The position numbers were made by a program, and so were the translations under genes. From assembly GCA_036936605.1 (NCBI GenBank), contig JAUPFV010000004.1, forward strand, positions 288,156,009-288,220,008: a DNA stretch of 64,000 nucleotides, given 5' to 3'. The notes beneath the pieces were generated by a model. The model did no database searches, was not told the DNA's origin, and was given only the letters and a program-made list of their open reading frames with translations. Source of the DNA: Limnanthes douglasii subsp. nivea (lineage: Eukaryota > Streptophyta > Magnoliopsida > Brassicales > Limnanthaceae). The stretch's first letter is position 1. Each line of letters starts with the position of its first letter. Below are positions 10,521-21,938 of this stretch, piece after piece.

Positions 10521-13506
10521 ATGTTTACAGCAAGAACAGCACTGATCAAGGGCGGCTGGCTTAATCTCTCGGAATTGGAGAAAGCTCAAAGAGTTGAGAA
10601 GGAAAAAAGACTTGCAGCAGGGCTACCATCGTCGCCTGTTGAGAAACCAACCCCTTCAATCGAAGAATCTGACAGAGGCTCATTTTCTTCTAAAGGTACC
10701 AAGCCAAAAAGGCTTTTTCAATCAACGCTTTCCCCCATAGTATCTGGCTCCTCAGTTCAGGAGTCGATCCCTGCTGTTGAACCGGGAGTTACTGTCACTA
10801 GTGTTAGGAAAAAATCTTCTTTCATTGCTATGGGGTCTGATTCTGACCATTCCCCGGACAAGCTAATCATGAAAAGGCCAAGTCGGTTGGTCAAAGGGCT
10901 TTCTTCTAAAAACACACCCTCGAAATTGGGGGCAAAAGATAGTGTATCAGGGTCTGGGGCAACTATAAGGGCTCCCCGGGAGAGGCCGTCAGGATTGGAA
11001 GCCAGCAGCCCACTACCCCCTAAGGAATCTTCTACCTCAGAAACTCAAATTGAGGTGAAAAGTCGAGTAAATACGGACAGCCAACAGTCCGGAGGATCAG
11101 CTCTGCCAAGCCTCAATCCTCCCCGGACTATTTCTACTGAAGCTCCCCCAACGATTATGGAGGAGAGGATGGAGGACTCCACTGAGGAGGTTAGATTTGA
11201 GTCCGAGTCCTCCGGACAGGCTGAAACTGCTATCGTTGTTGCCAAGAAGGGCAAAGAGGACTTGTATCTGAGGCGTCCGGACCTGCCGGAGAGCCTTGAA
11301 GGGAGAGTGGGGCCATGCTTTCATAAAGTGGAGTTCAAGTATCTTTTGTCTTTGTTGAAACCCAAGTACGCGTTTATCCATACTTCAGATCTGGGTAGAT
11401 TGCGCACAAAGTGGTGAATCCCTGAGAACGTAAAGATAAGGATTCCTATCGATCCGGAGACCCCGATGGATTGCAAAAGGAATGAGATAGTCTTCTTCAC
11501 AGGCTATTCAACTGGGGACTCAGGTTCCCACTGGACCCGGAGATAGTGCGCTATTTTCACTTGGTCAAACTCTGCCCATCACAGTTAAGCCCCAACGGTT
11601 GGTTCACCTTGATGTCATGTATTATGGCGTCTAGGTTATCTAGAATCCCTCTTCTTATGGAAGAGTTTGCAGCTGTGGCCAACTTGTGCAAACATCATCA
11701 GTTCCCCTTCTACCATTTCAACATGGGGAACGATCTTAAAGCTGTCGATGATCTCCTGGAGTCGGAGAGCAAATGGAGGAGCCAATTCTTATTTGTCAGT
11801 GGCTCATGGGAGAATGGCAAGAAAATTAAGACCGGAGAGAATCCAAGCCTCCTCAGGAGTAGATGGAGGAGTGACCGTAAGCTTCTCATCTTAAGTCTCT
11901 GTTCGAATTTCTCTTTTCTTTTAAGTTTATGCTAATTAGTTTCTCTTTTGTTTCATCAGAGCTGCCAAAGGAGTTTGGAGACTACCTGAAGGCCGGACAG
12001 GTCACCTGTGGCAAAATCAACGCTTGGGCCGCAGAGAACTGGGAGAACCGGTTCCATAAAGCCTTCACTGCTGGGAACTTAGCAAGGTCTCACCTGTGGA
12101 ACACCACAGGTCGAAGAGACCTAACTTGGGAGGAGTTCTCCACCCAACCTGATGAAGACATCGTGCTGAGAAGGTCTCACGAACTGGATGGGACTCTCTT
12201 CCTTCCTGCCCGGGCCAAAGCCCCAAGTAAAATGAAGGGCAAGAAGAAGAAAGGCAAGAGGGTAGCAGGTGACGATGAGAAGGAGGCCCCAACAGACACA
12301 GAAGGACTGGCACAGGCTCAGATTGATGCAGCCCTTCTACAGGTGGTGGAACAGGAGAGCGAGAAGCAGGAAGTGAACCTCCCTAAGCCTATAAGGGCCT
12401 CTAAGAGGACTCGCAAGCAAACAAGTGAGAGCGCTGACAGGGAGGCCAAGAAGAAGAAGTCTTCCCAAGGAGATGAAGTTGCTCTCCGGGACCCGGAGCC
12501 CTCTTTCCCTACTGACCCAACATTGGCTGAAGAGATCCCAAGGGACTTGCAAGGAGAGATTCAAAGGGAGTTTACTACAGATGAAGTTGAGGGGGGAGAG
12601 CTCAACTTAGATGAAATGGACATCACCGGTCTGGGTGGACTTGGTGAATATTTTCTTGGGCTGCCTAGAGACGAGTTTGCAGGGCCCTATGTCCCTCCAA
12701 GAAGCTCCAACACAGTTAATTTCAACGGTAAGACTTTTATGGTTTCCAGTGAGAGAGATGTTATAGCCCATTCTATCCTTAGCAACGTGCAACCAATACT
12801 TACTTTGGAAAGGCAAGTCCGAAGTCAGGCAGACACCATCAAAGACCTCAAGTCGGAGAAGGAAAAACTGTCTGAAGACCTCCGGACTGCTGCCAATAAG
12901 GTTGATTTGCTCAAGGAGGCAAATGATCAGCTAAAGAAGAATCAAGATGAAAGCAACACAAAAGCTGCTTCCTTAGAAGAGACCGTAAAAGATCTCCGGG
13001 CTAAGCTGTCCGGACTGGAGAAGGACCTGACAGCCTCAAGAGGAGAAACTGCAGCAAAGGAGAAGCTTGTCACCAACCTGACCACTGACAAACTTGCTTT
13101 AGAGAATACAGTGACTCAGGATGTTGAAGAGAAAGATGCTTTGGTGAGGGATCAAGAGGCCATGATCAAGGCCAAGATCAACGCCTATGCCAGGGAGATG
13201 ATCCAAAGCGAGGAGCTAATGATTCAAAAGGTAAAGTCTGATATGGTCCTCCTGTTTCATGAGAAATTCCCGAAGAGGAGACTAGGGGAATTATGGCGCT
13301 ATGTGGATGATGATGATCTCCCATACTGGACCATGGTTGATGAGGGGTACTCCGGTGAGTCTTCGTCCGGTGAAGAAGAGGAAACCGGAGAGAGCCCAGG
13401 TGAGGAAGAGATTGACCCCAAGGGTAAAAAGATAGTCGAAGAGAAAAGCGATATCAAGGGCAAGAAAGTAAATGAGGGTGAGCCATCTTCAAAGGCTCAA
13501 CCTTAA
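10521..13506 (+). pseudogene. Antisense gene of element B (PF04195-like/coiled-coil protein), exon 1 broken
   Basis: Exon 1 is 10521-11876, the intron 11877-11959 (83 bases, GT-AG) and exon 2 11960-13506. The start is ATG followed by FTARTALIKGGWLNLSE. Exon 1 carries a nonsense TGA at 11415-11417, where C has GGA, and loses one base near 11502. Exon 2 is open to the stop and encodes a Lys-rich linker (KMKGKKKKGKR), a heptad-rich coiled coil (about 12800-13240), and an acidic Glu/Ser/Gly tail. The sequence is nearly the same as in C, so C shows the intact form. Confidence 0.87.
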
Positions 13507-13960
13507 CCAAAAATTTATTTTGTTTATCTTTTGTTCGAACTAAAGTCCTTGGAAGGCCAAGGCACTTTTTTTGTGATGCTGTCCGTATTATTCGGACAGA
13601 TTTTTGTACTGTGCCCAAACTTACTCAAAAAGTCCTTGGAAGGCCAAGGCAGTTTTAAATTGTTGAATGAATATCTTATTTTGCTCAACCATCCTCTTGT
13701 TTCATTGTTTGTTTAAATAGCTGGAGTTTAAATAATTTTATTGTATTGTGAGAGTATTAAGACTTTCCGGCTAGAATTTAAGTAGCCCTTAGATCTTTTA
13801 ACCCGGGTAGTATGATAAGAGACAAAATGTTTAAAAATACTTAGAGAATTTTGAAGAAGGCACCAAATTTCATTGAAAACTCTCCGTGCCACCGAAGAGG
13901 GGAAGGTATGCCCCCAAATATTTACATGGATGTTTAAACAAGTAAATATTTACATAAGTT
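13507..13960. other. Convergent 3' spacer of element B with hairpins
   Basis: It has two inverted repeats CCTTGGAAGGCCAAGG near 13544 and 13634. Between them is a hairpin with arms CTGTCCG (13579-13585) and CGGACAG (13593-13599). The bases differ from A, but pairing is kept. No protein-coding signal is seen. Confidence 0.5.
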
Positions 13961-16900
13961 TTATTCCAAGTACATTCGAAGGTGTTCAATATTCCAAGGG
14001 TGAGTTAAAACCCTGCCATCTTTGTCTTCCAACCAGTATGTCCCAGGCTTGATTCTTTCAACCACAGTGTACGGACCCTCCCAAGTCGGGGCCAGTTTTC
14101 CGAAGAGCTTTTCCTTAGTATGCAAGAAAACTTTCCTTAATACTTTATCTCCTGGTTGAAAATCTCTTCTTTTAACTTTAGAAGCAAACCTGCTTCTCAT
14201 CAAGCCCTGATAGTGTGCCATTCTAAGATGAGCTTTCACCCGTCTTTCTTCAATCAAATCAAGCTGATTTCTAATTGCCATCTCATTAGCCTGTCCGGAG
14301 AAGTTATGAACACGAAAGGAGGGGAGTGTCTTCTCTATGGGAGCTACTGCATCCATTCCATAGACCAAGGCAAAAGGGGATTCTTGTGTTGCAGCCCCAG
14401 GTGTTGTTCGGTAGGCCCATAAAACTTCTTGTAGATAACTAGGCCACTTCCCAGCAGCCCCTTCTAAATTCTTCTTTAAACCGGACAGTATCGTTCTATT
14501 AGCCACTTCAACTTGCCCATTGGCTTGAGGGTGGAAAGGTGAAGAAAAGCAGTGCTGAATACCCCTTGAGGCACAGAAGCTTTCCATTTATCTGTTGTCA
14601 AACTGTGGCCCATTGTCTGTTGTTATTTTCTGGGGGACACCAAATCTGCAACATATGTTGGATAGAATGAATTTTATAACAGCTTTTGAGGTTGTCCCTG
14701 CCAAGGGGGCTGCTTCTATCCACTTCGAGAAGTAGTCAATGGCTACAATTATGGTTTTACGCCCTCCGGACGCCACAGGGAGAGGCCCAACTAAGTCCAA
14801 TCCCCAACGAGAAAAAGGGATGGGCTCAGAAATTGATTCCAAAGGACTGGCTGGTACATGAATTTCATTGCTGTACCTCTGGCATGGGTCACACCTTCTT
14901 ACCAGCTCCTTAGCATCTTTCATAATCGATGGCCAATAGTATCCGGAGAGTAACACTCTTCTTGTCAAAGCTCTAAATCCACAATGGGTTGATCCCTCAC
15001 CATCATGCAATTCGGAGAGAACCATTTGTGACTCATGATCCCCTAAACAACGTAGGAGAGGTTTGCTGTAGGATTTTTTGTACAAAACTTCTCTAATCAT
15101 AATGAAACCACGAGCCCTGTGTTTCAATGTTCTGGCTTGTGATTTATCCAAGGGCACGATGTCATCGGACAGATATTGTATAAGAGGAGACCTCCAGTCT
15201 CGAGGCCGATTTACTTGTACTTCAAAGACTTCCTCTTTTATACCTTCATTGAGTTGAATAGAAGGGCTTTCAAGCACATGGATCCATGGGTAGGACTCCG
15301 TATATGCTATCGTTGCTAGTGAGTCTGCTAGCTCATTTTCTGCCCGGGGGATGTGCTCATAGATAACAGCTTTAAATTTCAACGCTTCATTTTTGAGGAG
15401 GAGTAAATACTTGACCAACTGTTCCTTTCTAGCTTCTGATAGGCCCAAGGCATGGTGGACTAGCAACTGGGAGTCACTTAGTAGCTTGACTCTTTTAGCT
15501 CCACAAATGTAGGCCAATTTTAACCCAGCTATAGCTGCTTCGTATTCGGACTCATTATTGGATGCCCTGAAAGCAAAACAAATAGCCTGGAACATGTTGT
15601 CCCCGTATGGGGAAGTGAGACATATTCCTGCCCCAGATCCCATGGTACTGGATCCTCCGTCTGTTCGGACAATCCACACTTTCTTGTCTTTTGAATCAGT
15701 AGGTTGTTCGGAATCCCTATCAGAATGGAATTCAACCAGAAAGTCAGCCACAGCTTGAGCTTTTACCGCTGTTCGGGGAGCAAAGTCTATGTCGAAGTCC
15801 CCCAACTCTACTGACCACTTTGTCATTCTGCTCGAAATGTCTGCTTTTTGAAGGATATTCTTTAAAGGGAAAGAAGTTCGGACAACGATAGGATGAGCCT
15901 GGAAGTAGGGCCTCATTTTTCTTGCAGCTATTACCAAGGCCAACGCCAGTTTTTCGAGTTTCAAGTAACGCCTCTCAGCATCAATCAAGCTTTTGCTGAT
16001 GTAGTACACTGGGAGATACTATACCCATCAACCTCCCTTACTAGCACAACACTGATGGCACAACTTGAAACAGCCAGATATACAAAGAGAGTCTCCCCAT
16101 CAACCGGTTTGAACAAAGTCTTGGGAGAGGAAAGATGTTTCTTGATTTCATTAAATGCTTCATTACACTGTGGTGTCCATTCGAACCCCTTTGCACCCTT
16201 CAAGGTTTGAAAGAATGGAGCACACCTGTCCGAAGATCTGGAGATGAATCTGTTCAAGGCAGCCAATCTCCCCGTTAATCGCTGTACTTCTTTAATGTTT
16301 CGAGGAGGCTCCATCTGGAGCAAAGCATCGAGTTGGTCCAGGTCGGGCTGTATTCCATGCTTACTTATGATATACCCTAAGAACTTCCCGGACTGTACTC
16401 CGAACACACACTTTTCAGGGTTTAGTTTCAAATTTACTTTGGCCAAGTTGGCAAAAGTCTCCTGGAGGTCGGACAAGTGCAACTGCTCATCCATGTTTTT
16501 TACCATCATATCGTCAATGTAAACCTCCATATTTCTTCCAATTTGATCAGCAAATGCCTTGTTGACTAACCTTTGATAAGTAGCCCCAGCATTTTTCAAG
16601 CCAAAGGGCATCACCTTGTAGCAATGTAGACCCCTATCAGTGACAAACGTAGTATGCTCTTGATCTTTTGGATCTACTTGGATCTGATTGTACCCGGAGA
16701 AGGCATCCATAAAGGAGAGTAGCTTGTTCCCAGAAGTAGAGTCTACTAACTGATCTATCCGGGGGACCGGATACAAATCTTTTGGACAAGCTCGATTGAG
16801 GTCTGTGAAGTCAATGCACATACGCCATTTGCCATTCTTCTTTTTTACTAAGACAGGATTGGCAGTCCACAAAGGGTATTGAGATTCTTTAATGTGCCCC

Positions 16901-17250
16901 ATCTTTGTGAGTCTATCAACCTCTTGTACAATGACATCAGCTTTTTCTTTTGAGAAAGCTCTCCTCTTTTGTACTACTGGTGCCACATCTCTCCGGACAG
17001 ACAAGCGATGGGAAATCACCTCTGATGGAACTCCAGTAACATCAGCGTTGCACCAAGCAAAAACATGCTGATGGTCTTTTAAGAATTTCAACATTCCTTC
17101 TTTCAACATTGGTGGCATTTTGGACCCTATCTTGACACTTTTTCCTTCTTCCAAGTAGTGTGTTTCAACCTCTTCAATCGGAATCAATACTCCGGGGGTC
17201 TCTCTGGGGTCATCAATTTCACCCTCACCCCCAGAAAGGCCCTCAAACTG
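13961..17250 (-). pseudogene. pol of element B (RT, RNase H, aRNase H, integrase), broken
   Basis: It follows the conserved UAG at 17253-17251. RT (with YIDD) and the start of RNase H are open from 17250 to about 16010, where a one-base change shifts the frame. RNase H, archaeal-type RNase H and integrase then run to a nonsense TAA at 14588-14590 (GAA in A and C), just after the second Asp of the integrase core. The rest, containing the catalytic Glu and the C-terminus, is open to the natural stop at 13961. The domain order matches A. Confidence 0.93.
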
Positions 17251-17253
17251 CTA
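17251..17253 (-). other. Candidate readthrough UAG (element B)
   Basis: The minus-strand context is CAA TAG CAG TTT GAG, close to the TMV-type UAG-CAR-YYA suppression context. The pol frame continues without another stop. Confidence 0.6.
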
Positions 17254-19592
17254 TTGATCATTTATACGGACTGCCCCCAGCGTTCGTGGAGCCAAGGCAG
17301 TGGCATAGCATTTTTTGCAACCTTTTGGCTGCTCCGGACAACCCCAACCTGCCCCTGAACAGCATACTTTAGACACTGATGGACTGTCGAAGCCACTGCA
17401 TGCATCCTAGAGAGCCAAGATCTCCCTAGAATAGCATTGTAGCAGGTGGGACAATCCACCACAATGAAGAGTATTCTGACCGTTTTCTTGAAAGGGCCCC
17501 TGCCCAACAACACTTCTTCTTCAAACTCCCCGATCACATCGACTGAGCTGCCCGTGAAGCCCACGATTGACCTATCTGACTTTTGAATCACAGCTGGATT
17601 TTTCATTTTCTTGTAAGTGTCTAGGAAAAGGATATTGGCAGAGCTTCCAGTATCTACCAGAATTCGCCTTATCTCATTGCCCCCTACTGATGCTCCTATA
17701 ACAACAGCATCCTCATAGGGGCCAGCAATGTTTCTTAAATCATCCCCATCAAAGACAATGAATGGGAATGAATTTGATGATTGATAAGAGGTCATGCCCC
17801 CTTCTAGCTGGGAAGCCAAATTATGAACATGCCTTTTTCTTGATGAAGTAGTAGGAGCTGTTACAGTGTCCCCTCCGAAAATTGTCAGTGACTCAAAGAA
17901 TTTAATGAGCCCGGAGACCGATCTAGAACGCTCCTCTATAGCACCCACTCTGTTTCTTGTTGGATCAGGATCCAAGTATTCAGATTCCACATCAAACCTT
18001 TCAACTATTACCATAGCCCCCTCCGGGGCAGCATTAACCGGACCAGCCCGGTGAGTGTTGTCAGGCCTGTTGCCTCCTTTTCTTTTAACATATGCACCCA
18101 ACTTCCCCCTTTCAATCAAATTTTATACCTCTTGTTTCAACGCTATGCAATCATCAGTGGTATGGCCAATATCATTGTGGTATTGGCAAAAGGAGTTATT
18201 ACGATGCTCTCTGGGAGACTGCAAGGTTGCCGGTCTCCGGTAGTGTACCTCATCTTTTGTTTTATCAAAAATGGTGGCCACGCTTTCTTTAAGTTCTGCG
18301 AACCACTCTGGTTGGACCCATGACCCTCTTTTGTTTCTGGATTGCTGACTTTGAGCAGGAGCAGCTGGCTGGGACTGAGCTTTTCCCTTACCATGCCCCT
18401 GTCCGGTTTCTCTTGCTCTATTCCCGGACTGGTTTTGATTTGGAGTTGGTGCCACCGGGGTGGATCTCACCTGTCTGTGCACCCTGGTCTTTTTTGTTTC
18501 ATCAACGTTTATTTGCTTGCCAACTTGATTCAGCAATCCTCCCCAGGTCATGGCTTTCTTCCTGGTCACCGAATCAGCCAGGTTGTCTGGGTTCAAACCT
18601 TGTCTTAGGGATGCTATTGCGACCTGTTCGAAGCAATCAGCCAACCCATTCTTTGTGTTTACAAAACGACATATGTACTCCTTTAATGACTCATTTGGCT
18701 CTTGGGCACAATGGATTATTGTGTCTCCATTGCCCTTCAGCTCCTTACTCCCCACAAACTGCCTTCGAAAGGCCACCCAAAAAGTATCAAAGTCTTTAAT
18801 ACAACTCTGAGGCAGGCTGTTGTACCATTTCAGAGCACTCCCCGTAAAAGATTGGGAGAATGCCCTACAGAGTAGTTTATCATCATCATCAAAATTCATC
18901 ATGAAGTTCTTGAATTGCTCCAGATGATTGTCCGGATCAGTACTACCATCGTACTTCTCTATTTTGGTGCTGTCAAACCTCTTGGGGAGGTTTCCGGACA
19001 GAATTTTAGAAGACAATGGAGATTGCCTCCAATTCCTTCCACGACTGAACACAGTATCCTCATTGGGAGTTGCAAAGATATCTGGTTCATCGTGGAAGGC
19101 AAAGGGATCCATCAGCATCTTGTCCACATGCCTCCGGTTATGAGATGACCCCTTGCCAATATGCCTCTTCATTCTTCCATGATGATCTCTTTTTCTCGAA
19201 TACTTCTTAACTTGCTTTTGTTTCTTCTTGGTTCGACCCTCGTCACTGCTAGAGGACAAGGATTTTTCGTTTCCCTCACTGTCCGAAGAGCTGCCCGAAG
19301 ATTCTGAACTTGAGTCAGAGCTCTCCACAGGCTTGGACCGGTGAGACATTTTAGAGCTGGCATGTGTCTTTTTAGTGCTCACACGAGTTTTCGAAGCCTC
19401 AGGCTCTCGAGGGTTGTCAGTGTGATGAGCAGCTGACGCTTTGGATTTCTCTTTCATGCCCATCTTGGCCTTTTCAACCCTCAGAGCTTCTATCTCAAGC
19501 TTTAACCTGTCGCGCTCTTGGAATGTATACTCATCGTTCTCCTCCACCACTTCGAGCAAAGCTGGTGGAAGCTCTGGATTATCCGAATTCAT
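17254..19592 (-). pseudogene. gag-protease of element B, with nonsense and frameshift
   Basis: It starts at ATG 19592, 73 bases after the 5' LTR. The N-terminus is acidic and Ser-rich, then a Lys/Arg-rich stretch, then the capsid-like Retrotrans_gag region, the C-X2-H-X4-H-X4-C knuckle and a DTGSS protease. A TAA at 18125-18123 interrupts it after the knuckle, and a single-base deletion near 17310 shifts the last residues into a stop at 17262, just before the conserved UAG. As the only full-length gag of this family in the window, it shows the true start. Confidence 0.93.
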
Positions 19593-19644
19593 TCGGACAG
19601 AAATTCTTTGCTTGGTTTCGAATACTTGATTCAGGCACCGTCGC

Positions 19645-19662
19645 CTCCCACTGTGGTCGCCA
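19645..19662 (-). other. Primer binding site of element B
   Basis: On the minus strand, TGGCGACCACAGTGGGAG begins three bases after the LTR end, the expected position for a tRNA primer site. The primer tRNA was not identified. Confidence 0.7.
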
Positions 19663-19665
19663 ATT

Positions 19666-20122
19666 TGGTGTGGATAAAAATGGCCTAGGGGTAGGCAAGT
19701 AATTTCAAGTGGAGTTTTAAGGTGGCGTAAGGGTGTTTCACGGTGGTGTGAGGGTGTTTAAGGGTGTTTCAAAGTGTTTTAATGTGGAGAGAGAATTAAA
19801 CAGCTTGGCAGCAGTTAATTTTTCTTACCCATAGTTAATGCTGGTGGTTGGGTATTTATAGTATGAAATTTGGGCCCTTATGGGCTTTCGGGTCAAGTTT
19901 AATGGACCCGGGTCATGTTTAAAGACCCATGAGTTCTAAGCATGAGGACAGGTAGCTTAGTCAAGAAGTGTTTAGGTTTTTTAGTATTTTTGTCATAGTT
20001 CGAACAGCCTTAGGCTCACACTGGTTCGAAGTGATCTCTCCGGTCCAAAAGTTCTGTCCGGATTTCGGAGAGAATTACACTGATCTGCCCTTCCGGGGAG
20101 TATTCTGAATTTGGACTCATCA
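19666..20122 (-). repeat. 5' LTR of element B (457 bp)
   Basis: It has the same termini as the 3' LTR and includes a TATA motif (plus strand TATTTATAG, 19853-19861) for the sense transcript. It has 20 bp more than the 3' LTR, near the repeated GGGTCA motif, consistent with slippage or loss in the partner. It is followed by the ATAAT duplication. Confidence 0.95.
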
Positions 20123-20280
20123 ATAATGACTTTAACTCTAACGTCGTTCATGCATATCATTGGTCTGATGAGCATCTTTTGATTCATCTTTCTCAGTTTC
20201 ATACTTCATTTTTTGCGTTTAATATTTATATATCCTCTAGAAGTTCCTTCCTCCGAGTTACTAAAGTAGACTCTTCAATA
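20123..20280 (-). pseudogene. Degraded gag fragment of a second Tat family (part 2)
   Basis: The minus strand resembles the N-terminal region of element E gag (TRRKELLEDI against TQRNELLWEI). It is the N-terminal continuation of the fragment at 9142-9641, displaced by insertion of B. It ends where element C homology begins. Confidence 0.62.
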
Positions 20281-21938
20281 ACTTCATGATGAACTTTGAT
20301 GATGATGATAAACTACTTTGTAGGGCATTCTCCCAGTCTTTTACGGGGAGTGCTCTGAAATGGTACAACAACCTGCCTCAGGGTTGTATTAAAGACTTTG
20401 ATACTTTTTGGGTGGCCTTTCGAAGGCAGTTTGTGGGGAGTAAGGAGCTGAAGGGCAATGGAGATACCATAATCCATTGTGCCCAGGAACCAAATGAGTC
20501 GTTAAAGGAGTACATAAGTCGTTTTGTAAACACAAAAAATGGGTTGGCTGATTGCTTTGAACAGGTAGCAATAGCATCCCTGAGACAAGGATTGAACCCA
20601 GGCAACCTGGCCGATTCGGTGACCAGGAAGAAAGCCATGACCTGGGGAGGATTGCTAAACCAAGTTGGCAAGCAAATAAATGTTGATGAAACAAAAAAGA
20701 CCAGGGTGCACAGACAGGTGAGATCCACCCCGGTGGCACCAACTCCAAATCAGAATCAGTCCGGGAATAGAGCAAGAGAAACCGGACAGGGGCATGGTAG
20801 GGGAAAAGCTCAGTCCCAGCCAGCTGCTCCTGCTCAAAGTCAGCAATCCAGAAACAAAAGAGGGTCATGGGTCCAACCAGAGTGGTTCGCAGAACTTAAA
20901 GAAAGCGTGGCCACCATTTTTGATAAAACAAAAGATGAAGTACACTACCGGAGACCGGCAACCTTGCAGTCTCCCAGAGAGCATCGTAATAACTCCTTTT
21001 GCCAATACCACAATGATATTGGCCATACCACTGATGATTGCATAGCGTTGAAACAAGAGGTACAAAATTTGATTGAAAGGGGGAAGTTGGGTGCGTACGT
21101 TAAAAGAAAAGGAGGCAACAGGCCTGACAACACCCACCGGGCTGGTGTGGTTAATGCTGCCCCGGAGGGGGTTATGGTAATAGTTAAAAGGTTTGATGTG
21201 GAATCTGAATACTTGGATCCTGATCCAACAAGAAACAGAGTGGGTACTATAGAGGAGCGTTCTAGATCGGTCTCCGGGCTCATTAAATTCTTCGAGTCAC
21301 TGACAATTTTCGGAGGGGACACTATGACAGCTCCTACTACTTCTTCAAGAAAAAGACATGTTCATAATTTGGCCTCCCAACTAGAAGGAGGCATGACATC
21401 CTATCAATCTCCAAACTCATTCTCATTCATAGTCTTCGATGAGGATGATTTGAGAGATATTGCTGGCCCTCATGAGGATGCTGTTGTCATAGGAACATCT
21501 ATAGGGGGCAATGAGATAAGGCGAATTTTGGTGGATACTGGAAGCTCTGCCAATATCCTTTTTCTAAACACTTACAAGAAAATGAAAAATCCAGCGGTGA
21601 TTCAAAAGTCGGACAGGTCGATCGTGGGCTTCACGGGCAGCTCAGCCGATGTGATCGGGGAGTTTGAAGAAGAAGTGTTGTTGGGCAGGGGCCCTTTCAA
21701 GAAAATGGTTAGAATACTCTTCATTGTGGTGGATTGTCCCACCTGTTATAATGCTATTCTAGGGAGATCTTAGCTCTCTAGGATGCATGCAGTGGCTTCG
21801 ACAGTCCATCAGTGTCTAAAGTATGCTGTTCAGGGACAGGTTGGGGTTGTCCGGAGCAGTCAAAAGATTGCAAGAGAATGTTATGCCACTGCCTTGGCTC
21901 CACGAACGCTGGGGGCAGCCCGTATAAATGACCAATAG
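20281..21938 (+). pseudogene. gag-protease of element C, 5'-truncated, one nonsense codon
   Basis: Capsid region, Glu/Gln/Ser linker, C-X2-H-X4-H-X4-C knuckle (about 20998) and DTGSS protease (about 21538) are present. TAG at 21771-21773 replaces the TGG of B. The frame then continues to the conserved UAG at 21936-21938. There is no native start; the ATG at 20286 is internal. Confidence 0.92.
21936..21938 (+). other. Candidate readthrough UAG (element C)
   Basis: The context is CAA TAG CAG TTT GAG, identical to B. Downstream a run of five G has lost one base (near 21957), so here the pol frame is also shifted; that lesion is specific to C. Confidence 0.58.

Larger units (their letters stand above)
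9642..20122 (-). mobile_element. Element B: complete Tat-type LTR retrotransposon with ATAAT target duplication
   Basis: It is 10,481 bp, read on the minus strand: 5' LTR 20122-19666, primer binding site about 19662-19645, gag-protease, UAG, pol, spacer, antisense gene, polypurine tract, 3' LTR 10078-9642. The duplication ATAAT occupies 9637-9641 and 20123-20127. By eye the LTRs differ at seven positions plus one 20-bp indel. All coding regions carry lesions. Confidence 0.96.

Noticed and set aside
18320..18799. 159-residue plus-strand ORF, repeated at 20389-20868 on the minus strand
   Set aside because: It is the reverse-strand shadow of the gag gene in B and C; residue pattern follows gag codon use.
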